From: Marinobacter similis
GTDB taxonomy: Bacteria; Pseudomonadota; Gammaproteobacteria; Pseudomonadales; Oleiphilaceae
Length of the DNA stretch: 64,000 nucleotides
Direction of reading: 5' to 3'
Assembly: GCF_000830985.1 (NCBI RefSeq)
Contig: NZ_CP007151.1
Coordinates: 3,348,001 to 3,412,000 of the forward strand
Both the position numbers and the translations under genes were made by a program. This document shows positions 11,184-20,333 of this stretch, one piece after another. Below the pieces are notes generated by a model. It saw nothing but the letters and a program-made list of their open reading frames with translations, was not told the DNA's origin and ran no database searches. How positions within the stretch are numbered: the first letter of the stretch is position 1; every line of letters starts with the position of its first letter.

Positions 11184-12141
11184 ATGAACCGGTCTACATT
11201 GGGGAGCTCTGCCAGTTTTAGGCTCCCATGGGGCAATGCCCGGAATGTTCTCCCTCCAGACTTCCTGAGTGACCATTCGCCCAAGAAGTTGAGAAAGTTA
11301 GAGAGGCGTGAAGACTTGGCCAAGAAAATTGGGCTTCAGTCAGAAAACAACCACGAGTGTTTCCGATATGCCACTCTGGCTTAAGGGCGCGCTTCTTTGA
11401 AATGATGAGTGTGCTTGGAAAGCTTTGGCTTTTCCTGGTTACACCTGTGGGCTTGGCTGATATCTTCCTAATGTCGCCATTATTTGAGAGTGATGGAGAG
11501 ACTTGGTCTGAGTATCTTCATAGTATTGCTACCCCTCCGGTTATTCTCCTACTGGGAGGCGGGGCACTGCTGTGGTTTTTCTCATACATAACTGTCCGAC
11601 TTTTTACCAGTTACCTCCTCAAAGCAGGCCGCGGCCCAGAATGGGAGCTCAACCGCCGAACCGGCATGGTCACGGTTTGGCAGTACCCCCGCAAACTGCC
11701 GTTGATGCCACGCAAGCCACCCGATGTTATTGAACATCCCTTCTATGAATTCGACGCCTGGTGCTGCGCACGAGTAGACCGCCATGGCAGTTTGTTTGAT
11801 CTGTACTGTCTCATCGCTATAGCAAACTGGACGTTACTGTCGGCGACATTCTGGGGTCTCACGGGCACCCAAACATGTGCTATGCCTATTGGGATTTCAT
11901 CCAGAATTACATGGACGTCACCAGGCCACTTCCGGATTTTCCTTTGATCGAAAAATACCGCGACATGGATCCGGTGACGGCAGAACACGACCGTGAGACT
12001 GATCGCCCAGAACGTTATTGGCGTGACATGCATATGGATACTTTCAAGAAAAAAGTCGATCGGATGCATACCGACGTCACTATTATCGACACGGTTTCAC
12101 GAACGAATTTAATGGAGGAAAGGGTTCGTTACGCGACCTGA
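11184..12141 (+). pseudogene. DUF6708-family membrane protein, frameshifted (possible partner or immunity of the upstream effector)
   Basis: Three reading-frame pieces together give one DUF6708-like protein. The middle piece (about 11390-11806) has two hydrophobic segments (LWLFLVTPVGLADIFL and a run near 11540-11600) and the family segment PEWELNRRTGMVTVWQYP. The last piece (about 11806-12141) continues with LSHRYSKLDVTVGDILGSHG, CYAYWDFIQNYMDVTRPLP and RPERYWRDM. The join at about 11806 is restored by one extra C (TAC-CTG). The N-terminal piece (from ATG 11184, with GAGGAG just upstream, to the stop at 11384) is less certain, and how it joins the middle piece is unresolved. Genes of this family lie downstream of VasX-like effectors. 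An immunity role is plausible but inferred. If the breaks are real, the effector has lost an intact partner. Confidence 0.6.
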
Positions 12142-12249
12142 GTTCCTCAATTTGAGGCGTTATCGCGAGTTCCGTTTTACTCTAAAGTGCAGAATCAGTA
12201 GCTGAATTCTGCGGTGTCAGATGGGCCGCGGAAACTAACAACCGGTAGG

Positions 12250-12699
12250 ATGATCGTTTTGCTGAAGTCGTTCTTGGTTTTGTCGATGGTTTTCTCCATG
12301 TCAGTCAGCGCCGGCGTTTATCGCTGGGTCGATGCCGATGGCAACACTCACTTTGGCGATCAGCCGCCGGCTGAAGTCGCGCCTAAGAAGGTCAAAGTAG
12401 CTCCGCCACCGGTCAGTAACGACGCTTCAGCCCAGGAGCGTCAGCAGCGCATGCAGGATTTCCTCTCGGAACAGCAAAAGGATCGGGAAGCGCGTCAGGT
12501 GGATCAGGCGAAAGCAGCAGAGCAAGCAGCTAATAAGGCGGATTTATGCGCCAAGATGCGGGCTCAGCTAAAGAACATGGCGCGGATCTCCACGTTCTAC
12601 GATTTGGACGAAAACGGTGACCGGGTTTATGTCACCGAAGACGAGAATGAGCAGCTCCGGAAAGATTTCCGCGACAAGGTGAAGCAAGCGTGCGGTTGA
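12250..12699 (+). CDS. DUF4124 domain secreted protein
   Basis: A 149-residue exported protein of unknown function. From the ATG at 12250 it has a signal peptide (hydrophobic VLLKSFLVLSMVFSM, cleavage likely after VSA). The DUF4124 signature follows at once (GVYRWVDADGNTHFGDQPP). A charged helical stretch rich in Gln, Lys and Ala lies in the middle, and a C-terminal part with two cysteines (DLCAKMRAQL, KQACG) could form a disulphide. An in-frame GTG at 12214 would lengthen the N-terminus and is less likely because it would bury the signal peptide. The gene stands alone and ends at a strong terminator. It is not part of the T6SS set by any visible feature. Confidence 0.8.
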   Translation: MIVLLKSFLVLSMVFSMSVSAGVYRWVDADGNTHFGDQPPAEVAPKKVKVAPPPVSNDASAQERQQRMQDFLSEQQKDREARQVDQAKAAEQAANKADLCAKMRAQLKNMARISTFYDLDENGDRVYVTEDENEQLRKDFRDKVKQACG

Positions 12700-12709
12700 G
12701 CCGCTCACT

Positions 12710-12737
12710 AAAAAGGCGCCCTTGAGGGCGCCTTTTT
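12710..12737. terminator. Bidirectional rho-independent terminator
   Basis: A perfect inverted repeat AAAAAGGCGCCC-TTGA-GGGCGCCTTTTT lies between the convergent DUF4124 gene and the peroxiredoxin gene. U-runs form on both strands, so it should terminate both. Confidence 0.93.
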
Positions 12738-12759
12738 AGTTTCGCGTTTACCTTTTGGA

Positions 12760-13413
12760 TCAGTTGCCGCCCCAGTTGGCGTGAGGGTCAGGCGTCATCC
12801 GCAGGTACGATTTCACGGCCTTGTAGCCCCCGGGGAAGCGTTGCTTGATCTCGTCTTCATCCTGCAGAGACGGCACGATGACAACGTCTCCGCCACGTTC
12901 CCAGTTACCAGGTGTGGCCACCTTGTGGTCATCGGTCAGTTGCAGTGAATCCACCACCCGCAGTACTTCGTTGAAATTGCGACCGGTGCTGGCCGGGTAG
13001 GTGATGATCAGGCGCACCTTCTTGTTCGGATCGATCACGAACAGGGAGCGAACGGTCAGGCTGCTGTCGGCATTCGGGTGGATCATGTCGTAAAGTTCCG
13101 ACACTTTGCGATCCTGATCGGCGAGGATCGGGAAGTTGACCGAGCAGCCCTGAGTCTCGTTAATGTCCTTGATCCACTCCTGGTGGGAGTCGACCGGATC
13201 AACGCTCAATGCGATTGCCTTGACGTTGCGCTTGGCGAATTCGTCCTTGAGTTTGGCCGTCAGGCCGAGCTCCGTGGTGCACACGGGGGTGAAGTCTGCC
13301 GGGTGTGAAAACAGGATGCCCCAGCTGTCACCGAGCCAGTCATAGAACGATATCCGGCCTTCACTGGAATCCTGTTCGAAATCCGGTGCGGTATCTCCAA
13401 GACGTAAACTCAT
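12760..13413 (-). CDS. 1-Cys peroxiredoxin (Prx6/AhpC-TSA family)
   Basis: This enzyme reduces hydrogen peroxide and organic hydroperoxides in the cytoplasm. The 217-residue protein has the peroxidatic motif PVCTTE with Cys45, preceded by HPADFTPVC, and the long C-terminal domain of the Prx6 type (PGNWERGGDVVIVPS, then RFPGGYKAVKSYLR). No second catalytic cysteine follows at the typical 2-Cys position (Cys is present only in ETQGCSVNF), consistent with a 1-Cys mechanism. The start ATG at 13413 has AGGAG eight bases upstream. The gene is monocistronic, ending at the shared terminator. Confidence in the family is high; the electron donor cannot be told from sequence. Confidence 0.95.
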   Translation of the reverse strand: MSLRLGDTAPDFEQDSSEGRISFYDWLGDSWGILFSHPADFTPVCTTELGLTAKLKDEFAKRNVKAIALSVDPVDSHQEWIKDINETQGCSVNFPILADQDRKVSELYDMIHPNADSSLTVRSLFVIDPNKKVRLIITYPASTGRNFNEVLRVVDSLQLTDDHKVATPGNWERGGDVVIVPSLQDEDEIKQRFPGGYKAVKSYLRMTPDPHANWGGN

Positions 13414-13544
13414 AAGCTCTTCTCCTTTTCTGCGACGTTCGGCAGGTGCCGTTTGCCCGGCATAAACCCTGCCGGAATGTTACTTCGCCCTGTCAACAGA
13501 TGTGGGTTGTGCCAGGGCGAAATACAAGGGCGAGTTACAAGGAA

Positions 13545-14908
13545 TCAGACATTACCCGGTGTTTTTTCCCGTTCGAAGTGCTCGCGTGTCAGCTTGAACA
13601 CCACTGGGCTCAGCAACAGCAGGGCAATCAGGTTTGGCAGTGCATCATGGCGTTCAGGGTATCGGCTACCAGCCAGACAAAACCGAGGTTCAGCGTTGCG
13701 CCAACGGGAATCGCCAGAATCCAGGCAACCCGGTAAGGCACGATGGCTTTTACGCCGAACAGGAATTCGATGCAGCGCTCGCCGTAGAACGACCAGCCAA
13801 GGATGGTGGTGAATGCGAAGACCGCCAGGGCGATTGCCACCAGGTAGTTGCCAACGCCGGGCAGCGCTTCTGCGAAAGCCAGGGAGGTCAGCTCGGCGCC
13901 GGACACGCCTGAGGTCCAGACACCGGAGGTGATGATCACCAGCCCGGTGATGGTGCAGATGATGATGGTGTCGATAAAGGTGCCCAGCATGGCGACCATA
14001 CCCTGGTTGATCGGGTTTTTGGTCTGGGCCGCAGCGTGCGCAATGGGAGCCGAACCAAGACCGGCTTCGTTAGAGAAAATACCCCGGGCCACACCGAACC
14101 GGATAGCTGCCCATACGGCTGCACCCGCGAAGCCACCTTCAGCGGCAATGGGGGAGAAAGCGTGTTGCACCACCATGGTCAGTGCCGCGGGGATATCGGC
14201 GGCGTTGATCGCCAGTACAATCAGGCCCGCGACCAGGTAGGAAATAGCCATCAGCGGCACCAGTGCACTGGCGACGTGACCAATCCGGCGAATACCGCCG
14301 ATCAGGACGGCGCCGACCAGAACCATGAGGACGACACCGGTCAGCCAGTGCGGCAGGCCGAAGTTGGCCTCCATCACGTCGGCGACGGAGTTGGCCTGCA
14401 CGGTATTGCCAATGCCAAAGCCAGCAATGGCCGCGAATACGGCGAAGAAGACACCCAGCCAGGCCCACTTTTTGCCCAGACCATTACGAATGTAGTACAT
14501 CGGGCCGCCAACATGGTCGCCACGCTCGTCTACTTCTCGGAAGCGCACCGCCAGAACGGCCTCAGAATACTTGGTGGCCATGCCAACGAGGGCAGTCAGC
14601 CACATCCAGAACAGCGCGCCGGGGCCACCGAGGAATACGGCCGTGGCTACACCAGCGATGTTGCCGGTGCCCACCGTGGCCGACAGGGCGGTCATCAGGG
14701 CCTGGAACGGAGGGATCTCGCCTTCTGACTCGGCACCGGTAGCCTTACGGCCCTGCCACATCAACCGGAACCCGGCACCTAGCTTCAACACTGGCATCAG
14801 TTTGAGGCCAAGGCTGAGGAATAGCCCGACACCGAGAATAAGTACCAGCATGGGAGGGCCCCACACCAGCGAATTGAGTTGTCCAACGAGTTCAGATATG
14901 GCTTCCAT
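13545..14908 (-). CDS. Sodium:alanine/glycine symporter (AGCS family), 3' frameshift
   Basis: A sodium-coupled amino-acid importer of the AGCS (DagA/AlsT) family in the inner membrane. The family signatures GPGALFWMWLTALVGMATKYSEA and the stretch around SNEAGLGSAPIAHAAAQT are present, with about ten hydrophobic helices. As written, the frame stops early after NAMMHCQT (13628). Restoring one G at about 13645 (ATGATG-GCACTG) gives a natural C-terminal helix (NALMALPNL-like, then LIALLLLSPVVFKLTREHFE) that ends at 13545, so I annotate the gene to there. The start ATG is at 14908, and the 201 bases up to the divergent CBS gene should hold both promoters. The substrate is inferred from the family. 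Confidence 0.9.
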
Positions 14909-15109
14909 GGGGATCTCCCGAAGTTAGCGATAGTTGCCCTTAATTGTTGCCCTTTTGAGGCGTAACCCCCGGAGTTTAAGCAATAAAATCTCGCTGTAAA
15001 CTATCTGCCCGGTTTTCTGTTTTCCTTTCCCGGGGCGATTGCCTATGTTTATAGATAGAGGCCCGCGTTCTGGCCGGGACATCTGAACCCAACGGGAGGA
15101 GACCTGCCC

Positions 15110-15541
15110 ATGCGTTCACTGAAAGTCTCTGATGTAATGTCGAATCATATTGAGCCTGTCCGCTGCGGCACGCTGCTGACCCGAGTGGTGAAATCCCTAC
15201 TGCAAAATCATGTCACCGGGTTGCCGGTCGTTGACGACCAACGACACGTGCTGGGTTTTGTGTCGGAACAGGATTGCATTCACGCGCTGCTGGTCAGCAG
15301 TTACCACTGCGAGGGCGACCCCATCGTGGACGACGTGATGTTCCGTGAGCCGGTTACGGTTTCTCCGGACATGGCGGTAGTGGATCTGGCGCAGAATCTT
15401 GGTGCGGGAAAGCCCAAGGTCTATCCGGTGGTTGACCATGGCAAACTGATCGGTATTGTGACGCGTACTGCCATCCTGGCAGAGTTGGCGCGTGCCGGGT
15501 GTGGTATTGAGTTGCCCAAGTACGCCAGCGCCGACGACTGA
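15110..15541 (+). CDS. Two-CBS-domain protein
   Basis: A 143-residue soluble protein consisting of two CBS motifs, the first around residues 5-60 (VSDVMSNHIEPVRCGTLLTR, GLPVVDDQRHVLGFVSEQD) and the second around 75-130 (VDDVMFREPVTVSPDMAV, KVYPVVDHGKLIGIVTRTAI). CBS pairs bind adenosyl nucleotides and act as energy sensors. No catalytic domain is attached, so it probably regulates another protein in trans. The ATG at 15110 has GGAGGAG nine bases before it. The next gene, fghA, follows after 26 bases on the same strand, so co-transcription is possible, though no functional link is known. Confidence 0.9.
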   Translation: MRSLKVSDVMSNHIEPVRCGTLLTRVVKSLLQNHVTGLPVVDDQRHVLGFVSEQDCIHALLVSSYHCEGDPIVDDVMFREPVTVSPDMAVVDLAQNLGAGKPKVYPVVDHGKLIGIVTRTAILAELARAGCGIELPKYASADD

Positions 15542-15567
15542 GAATCTCTTTATCTGGTGAGGGTGCT

Positions 15568-16413
15568 ATGGAACTGTTATCCACGAACGTTTGTTTTGAC
15601 GGTGAGCATCGTCGCTATCGTCATCACTCCGCGACCCTGGAGTGTGACATGGAATTTGCCGTGTTCCTGCCGCCAGGTGCGGTAGCGCAAAATCCACTTA
15701 AGGCTCCTGTGCTGTACTGGTTATCCGGCTTGACCTGCACGGACCAGAATTTCATGCAGAAAGCGGGCGCCATGAAGCACGCCGCCAAACTGGGATTGGC
15801 CATTGTTTGCCCGGACACCAGTCCAAGAGGGCTGAATTTGCCGGGCGAGGATGACAGCTATGATTTCGGAACCGGTGCGGGCTTCTATATCAACGCCACG
15901 GAGCAACCCTGGGCGCCACACTATCGAATGTACGATTATGTGGTTAAGGAACTGCCACAGCTGGTAGAGGATCAGCTGCCAGTAACTGACCAGCGGTCTG
16001 TGAGCGGTCACTCCATGGGAGGCCACGGTGCGCTTATTGCGGCGCTGAAAAACCCGGGCCGATACGCCTCGGTTTCTGCGTTCGCACCCATCGCGAACCC
16101 GAGCGAGTGTCCCTGGGGCCAAAAGGCCTTCACCGGCTACCTCGGTGGCGATACGAAAGCGTGGGAGGAGTGGGATGCCACCCTGTTAATCCCGACTGCC
16201 CGCGAGCGCCTGCCACTGCTGGTGGACCAGGGCACCGCTGATGAGTTTCTGGACAGCCAGTTGAATCCGGATGCGCTGGCGGAAGTCTGCGAAACCTTCC
16301 ATCACCACATAAATCTGCGCATGCACCGGGGCTATGATCACAGCTATTTCTTCATTGCCTCATTCATTGATGACCATCTGGATCATCACGCCCAGGCCCT
16401 CGGCTTACGCTGA
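15568..16413 (+). CDS. fghA: S-formylglutathione hydrolase
   Basis: This enzyme hydrolyses S-formylglutathione to formate and glutathione, the second step of glutathione-dependent formaldehyde detoxification. It is an alpha/beta hydrolase of the esterase D family. The 281 residues match the family length. The nucleophile elbow GHSMGGHG places Ser149, and the C-terminal RGYDHSYFFIASF contributes the catalytic His. The N-terminal YWLSGLTCTDQNF region is the conserved oxyanion-hole segment. GAGGG lies shortly before the ATG. The usual partner, glutathione-dependent formaldehyde dehydrogenase, is not adjacent; the neighbour is a CBS protein. A convergent HD-GYP-like gene ends 15 bases downstream. 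Confidence 0.95.
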   Translation: MELLSTNVCFDGEHRRYRHHSATLECDMEFAVFLPPGAVAQNPLKAPVLYWLSGLTCTDQNFMQKAGAMKHAAKLGLAIVCPDTSPRGLNLPGEDDSYDFGTGAGFYINATEQPWAPHYRMYDYVVKELPQLVEDQLPVTDQRSVSGHSMGGHGALIAALKNPGRYASVSAFAPIANPSECPWGQKAFTGYLGGDTKAWEEWDATLLIPTARERLPLLVDQGTADEFLDSQLNPDALAEVCETFHHHINLRMHRGYDHSYFFIASFIDDHLDHHAQALGLR

Positions 16414-16428
16414 GCCGACAGGGCGGGC

Positions 16429-17557
16429 CTAGGACCTGAAGCCCCAGATCAGGCTGAAATCCATGGATGGCATGACTTCGGGCTCTTCCAGAGCCCGAAT
16501 GTTGTACTCCAGCACGCTGGTGTCCCGCTCAAAAGTGCCGCTGTAGCGATTGCCCCGAGGGCCGAAGATAGCCTTAACGAAGGGGCCGCGGGCGCGCACC
16601 GGGCGGCCGCAGACCACGCCCACTTCATTGTTATCAAGCCGCACGAGAACGCCGGGTGGGTAGTCTCCCAGAACCTTGAGCAGAGCCCTGGGAATGGCTG
16701 GCCGGAAGGTGCCGTCGCCCAGTGTGGCAATCAGGCGGCGGGCATCGCTGACGTTCAGTCGGGTCCGGTAGCTCGCTTGGTGATCATAGCCACGTAACGC
16801 TCGCATAAGGCCAGAATTTCCGCCTCCGGCCGGATTTCAGTGCCACTCAGCCCATATGGATAGCCTTTGCCGTCTGCCTGCTCATGATGCTGGGAAATGA
16901 TGGTGGCGATCAATTTGTTGTCGATGCCGGCCTCCTGCAGTGCCTGCACGCTCCGTTCCGGATGTTTGCTGATGACCTGGCGCTGGTTCGGCTGAGCAGC
17001 TTATTGGAGGCATTGAGTTGGTCTGCAACGGGCACCAATGCGAGATTGGCGGTCAGTGCGGCGGCAATGAGTACGCTGGTGCGTTTGTCATCCAGACCGA
17101 ACTGGCGCGCGGTGAACTGGCTGAGAATAGCGTAGAACAGAATCTGCTCAAGAATAGTGGGGCCGATGGAGTACAGGTGCACCAGGGCAAGGCTGGCGTC
17201 CGGCGCTTCGCTGCAGGTGCGCTCGATCATCCGGGTTAGCCCCATCAGCCGTTTTTGGGCGGAGGGATCACCATCGGTTATGGCGTTCAGGGTCGCTTCA
17301 AGGGTCTGGAGCAGATCGGCGTAGTCGGCGAAGGGATTGCGTTGCCGATGGTCCTCAACAATCTCTTCCTGCGGACGCTCAATTTTGCGGGGTTTGAAGC
17401 GGCCACGTTCGAACAGTTGCTCCAGCTGGTTATCCGACTGAATCACATAGCCCTGGCGCAGCAGTACGTTGCCATTGGCATCGTACACGTTCCAGGGTAG
17501 TGGCCGGCCCAACTCCAGCGCGCCGGGTGCGATTCGGACAAGAGTGTTCAATATCAA
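16429..17557 (-). CDS. Degenerate HD-GYP domain protein, frameshifted twice
   Basis: Three frame pieces give one protein of about 375 residues once a C is restored at about 16990 (AGCC-CGAAC) and one base at about 16772. The N-terminal part (GRPLPWNVYDANGNVLLRQGY) is a conserved strand-rich leader seen in HD-GYP proteins. The C-terminal catalytic half has the second metal-site motif HHEQADGKGYPYGL. However, where the first HD dyad is expected the sequence reads ALTANLALVPVADQL, without His-Asp. Intact members degrade cyclic di-GMP; this one may be a sensor or a weak enzyme. It lies divergent from a GGDEF cyclase across 243 bases, which supports a c-di-GMP link. Function is inferred. Confidence 0.7.
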
Positions 17558-17806
17558 GAATCCAATTTACAGGTTTAGAATTATTGAAGTGTAACCCTCA
17601 ACGACATCTTTGCTCTATATCCCTTTGATACGGATTGATTCTTTTACTCTATTTGACAGTAGCAGGCGGGCTGTTTGTGGTAAAAAATGATTGTGGGTTC
17701 ACATTTTGTGACGATGCGTCATCGATTTGTAAAATCTCTGGCCAGCAGGAAGAACGAGCGCCTGCGTTGGGCTATGCTAGCGAACTAAACATAATACTGG
17801 TTGGGT

Positions 17807-18844
17807 ATGTCCCAAATGTTTTACCGCCTTAAAACGGATTTTCGGCTATCGATCATTACTCTGCTGGGTGCCAGTGCGATCCTGGGCATCACGCCTTTTG
17901 CTGTGTATCGTTTCTTGCAGGGCAACCTCCTGGCAGCCGTTGTCGATGTCGTTATCCTCGCGGGAATCGTCGGCAGTGTGGCCTGTGCCTGGGTAACGGG
18001 CCGAACGAAACGCAGTGGTTTGTTCCTGGCGGTTATGACCTCTTCCAGCGCCGTTGTTGTTGGCGCGTTGACCGGAGAGCCAGGGTTGTTCTGGTTATTC
18101 CCGTGTCTGGTAACCAGCTTCTTTCTGGCCAGCCCACGCCTGGCCATCCTCATTAACCTGAGTGCCATTTCGGCCATGATGGCCCAGACTGAGATCTTTC
18201 GCTCGTTGGTGCAGATGTGGTCCTTTGCCGCTGGCGCTGTGGTTGTCAGTGCCAGTGCCTATGTCTTTGCTTTTCGTAATGAGTCCCAGCGGGAGCGGCT
18301 GGAGCACCTGGCTACCATTGATCCACTAACGGGCGTTCGCAATCGCCGGTCGATGGATCAGGAGCTGGCGTGGGCGGTCGCCAACGCCGATCGCAGCGGA
18401 GGGGTCTACTCCATCGCCCTGCTCGATATCGATCACTTCAAACAGATCAACGACCGGTATGGCCACGGCGTTGGCGACTCTGTGCTGGTAGAAATGGTGG
18501 CCTTGATTCAGCAGCATACCCGTCGCACCGACCGTTTGTTCCGCTACGGTGGCGAAGAGTTTGTGCTGTTGTTACCGGACACCTGCGATGAGGGCCTGAA
18601 AACAGTACTCAACAACCTGCAGCAGGTGCTCCGAAAATATTTAAGACATCCAGGTGGAACGGTGACGGCATCCTTTGGGGTGGCCCAGTTGATAAAACGG
18701 GAAGACGTGGATGCTTGGCTTGGTCGCGCCGATGCTGCGCTCTATCAGGCCAAGGAGTCTGGCCGAGACTGCATTATTTATGCTCAAGCTCCTTCGGAGC
18801 ATACCGAAAAAGCCGCCAGCCGAGCAGAATACTCGCTGACATAA
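17807..18844 (+). CDS. Membrane-bound diguanylate cyclase (GGDEF)
   Basis: The protein makes cyclic di-GMP from two GTP. The N-terminal half (to about residue 165) has about six hydrophobic segments, probably a membrane sensor of unnamed type. The GGDEF domain starts at LATIDPLTGVRNRRSMDQE, and the active-site loop reads RYGGEEF with GGEEF at residues 248-252. An RxxD inhibitory site (RRTD) lies five residues before the loop, so product inhibition is likely. The start is ATG 17807, with ATG 17816 as an alternative. The 3' end overlaps the convergent MATE gene by 71 bases, unusual for this window. The divergent HD-GYP-like gene suggests a shared signalling role. Confidence 0.92.
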   Translation: MSQMFYRLKTDFRLSIITLLGASAILGITPFAVYRFLQGNLLAAVVDVVILAGIVGSVACAWVTGRTKRSGLFLAVMTSSSAVVVGALTGEPGLFWLFPCLVTSFFLASPRLAILINLSAISAMMAQTEIFRSLVQMWSFAAGAVVVSASAYVFAFRNESQRERLEHLATIDPLTGVRNRRSMDQELAWAVANADRSGGVYSIALLDIDHFKQINDRYGHGVGDSVLVEMVALIQQHTRRTDRLFRYGGEEFVLLLPDTCDEGLKTVLNNLQQVLRKYLRHPGGTVTASFGVAQLIKREDVDAWLGRADAALYQAKESGRDCIIYAQAPSEHTEKAASRAEYSLT

Positions 18845-20171
18845 GCCCACCAGTCAGACCCACCCAGAAACCGGCCGCGCCCATGGCTGGCCAGAGCACA
18901 TCCGTGAAGGTCAGCAGATAACCCAGTGGAAGTCCCACTCCCCAGAACGAAAACAGCATGATGAACATGGGGATACGGGTGTCCTTGTAGCCCCTCAAGG
19001 CGCTGATGCAGGTGACCTGAATCACGTCGGCAATCTGGAACAGTGCGGCAAACAGAAGCAGCCGGATGGTCACCTGTTGCACCTCGATTTCGCCGGTGTA
19101 GAGCGCGGCGATGCCCTCGGAAAAAACCCACAGCAATACCGCGAACACCAGTGCCGTGGCGGCCGCCAATATCAGTGAGCTGCGGGAGATCAGTCGGGCC
19201 GTGTCCGGTGCCCCGGCTCCAATCAGGAAACTGACCCGCAAGGTCAACGCCATGCCGATACTCAAAGGCAGCATGAACAGCAGCGAAACCACGTTCAGGG
19301 CGATCTGGTGGCCGGCGACCACGACCGGTCCCAGCGGGGCCAGGAACAGGGCAATGACTGAAAACATGCTGGCCTCCACGAAGATGGTGAAGCCAATCGG
19401 CACGCCAAGTTTCAATATGTAGATCAGGCCAGCGAGCTCCGGTTTGGCCCAGTCCGCGAGCAGGTGAAACCGACGGTAGGCGTGGCTGCGGTTGAGGTAC
19501 ACCAGCAGTGCCACGGCGGCGATGCCGTTGGACAGGGAAGTAGCCCAGCCGCAGCCAACCCCGCCCATGGCGGGCAGGCCGAATTTGCCGTAGATGAAAA
19601 TGTAATTCAGCGGCAGGTTGATCAGGGTGCTCAGTACCGAAAACGCCATGATCACCCGGGTGTGGCCCAGGCCGTCGGTTAACCCCCGAAGTGCGGTCAT
19701 CATCAGCATGGCCGGCACACCCCAGGCAAAGGCGTCGAGGTAGCCCTGGGTTATCCCGGCGGTATCGCGCTCCAGGTTAAGCAGGGCCAGCACCGGATGC
19801 ACGTTGGTTAACAGCAGGATCATGATCACCGAGCCGGCGGCCGCCAGATACAACCCCTGCCAGGTGGCGGGCATGATCTTTTCAAGGGTGCGGGAACCGT
19901 TGTAGCCGGAAATGATCGGTTGCAGGGCGCCCAGAAGGCCCATGAAAAACAGGAACAAAGGCATCCACAGGCTGCTGCCGATGCCCACGGCGGCCAGATC
20001 CCTGGCGCTGGCGTGGCCGGCCATAACGGTATCGATGACGCCGTTCGCCATCTGGGCAATCTGGGCAATCAGAATCGGGCCGCCGAGCACTGCCAGGGTG
20101 CGCCATTCGATCAGGGTGCGGGTCACCAGCGGCTGGCGCACTTCCGGTAATGGCTGATGAGTTTCGTCCAT
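18774..20171 (-). CDS. MATE-family multidrug/cation antiporter
   Basis: A 465-residue inner-membrane exporter of the MATE (NorM-type) family with about twelve hydrophobic helices in two similar halves. Family features include LGGPILIAQIAQMANGVIDT near the N-terminus, the IISGYNGS segment and the second-half LKLGVPIGFTIFVE. The open frame extends upstream, but the ATG at 20171 (MDETHQPL) is preferred because the extra 49 residues look like non-coding sequence. MATE proteins use sodium or proton gradients to expel cationic drugs; the substrate is not known. The coding end overlaps the convergent GGDEF gene by 71 bases. The divergent EamA gene starts 163 bases away. Confidence 0.92.
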   Translation of the reverse strand: MDETHQPLPEVRQPLVTRTLIEWRTLAVLGGPILIAQIAQMANGVIDTVMAGHASARDLAAVGIGSSLWMPLFLFFMGLLGALQPIISGYNGSRTLEKIMPATWQGLYLAAAGSVIMILLLTNVHPVLALLNLERDTAGITQGYLDAFAWGVPAMLMMTALRGLTDGLGHTRVIMAFSVLSTLINLPLNYIFIYGKFGLPAMGGVGCGWATSLSNGIAAVALLVYLNRSHAYRRFHLLADWAKPELAGLIYILKLGVPIGFTIFVEASMFSVIALFLAPLGPVVVAGHQIALNVVSLLFMLPLSIGMALTLRVSFLIGAGAPDTARLISRSSLILAAATALVFAVLLWVFSEGIAALYTGEIEVQQVTIRLLLFAALFQIADVIQVTCISALRGYKDTRIPMFIMLFSFWGVGLPLGYLLTFTDVLWPAMGAAGFWVGLTGGLMSASILLGWRLFRYAPKELEHK

Positions 20172-20333
20172 GGCTGGGCTGGTCCGGGTTGTTGGGATTT
20201 TGGGTATGCAGGCCGGGCATGGTAACCGATTGGGCGGAACCCCGGCATCGGTGTTTATGCGCCTTTTCGCCACTGCAACGCCGGCCCAAAAGCGGTAAAG
20301 TACGCGCCTCGATTTCAAAGGGTGGCAGTGACA

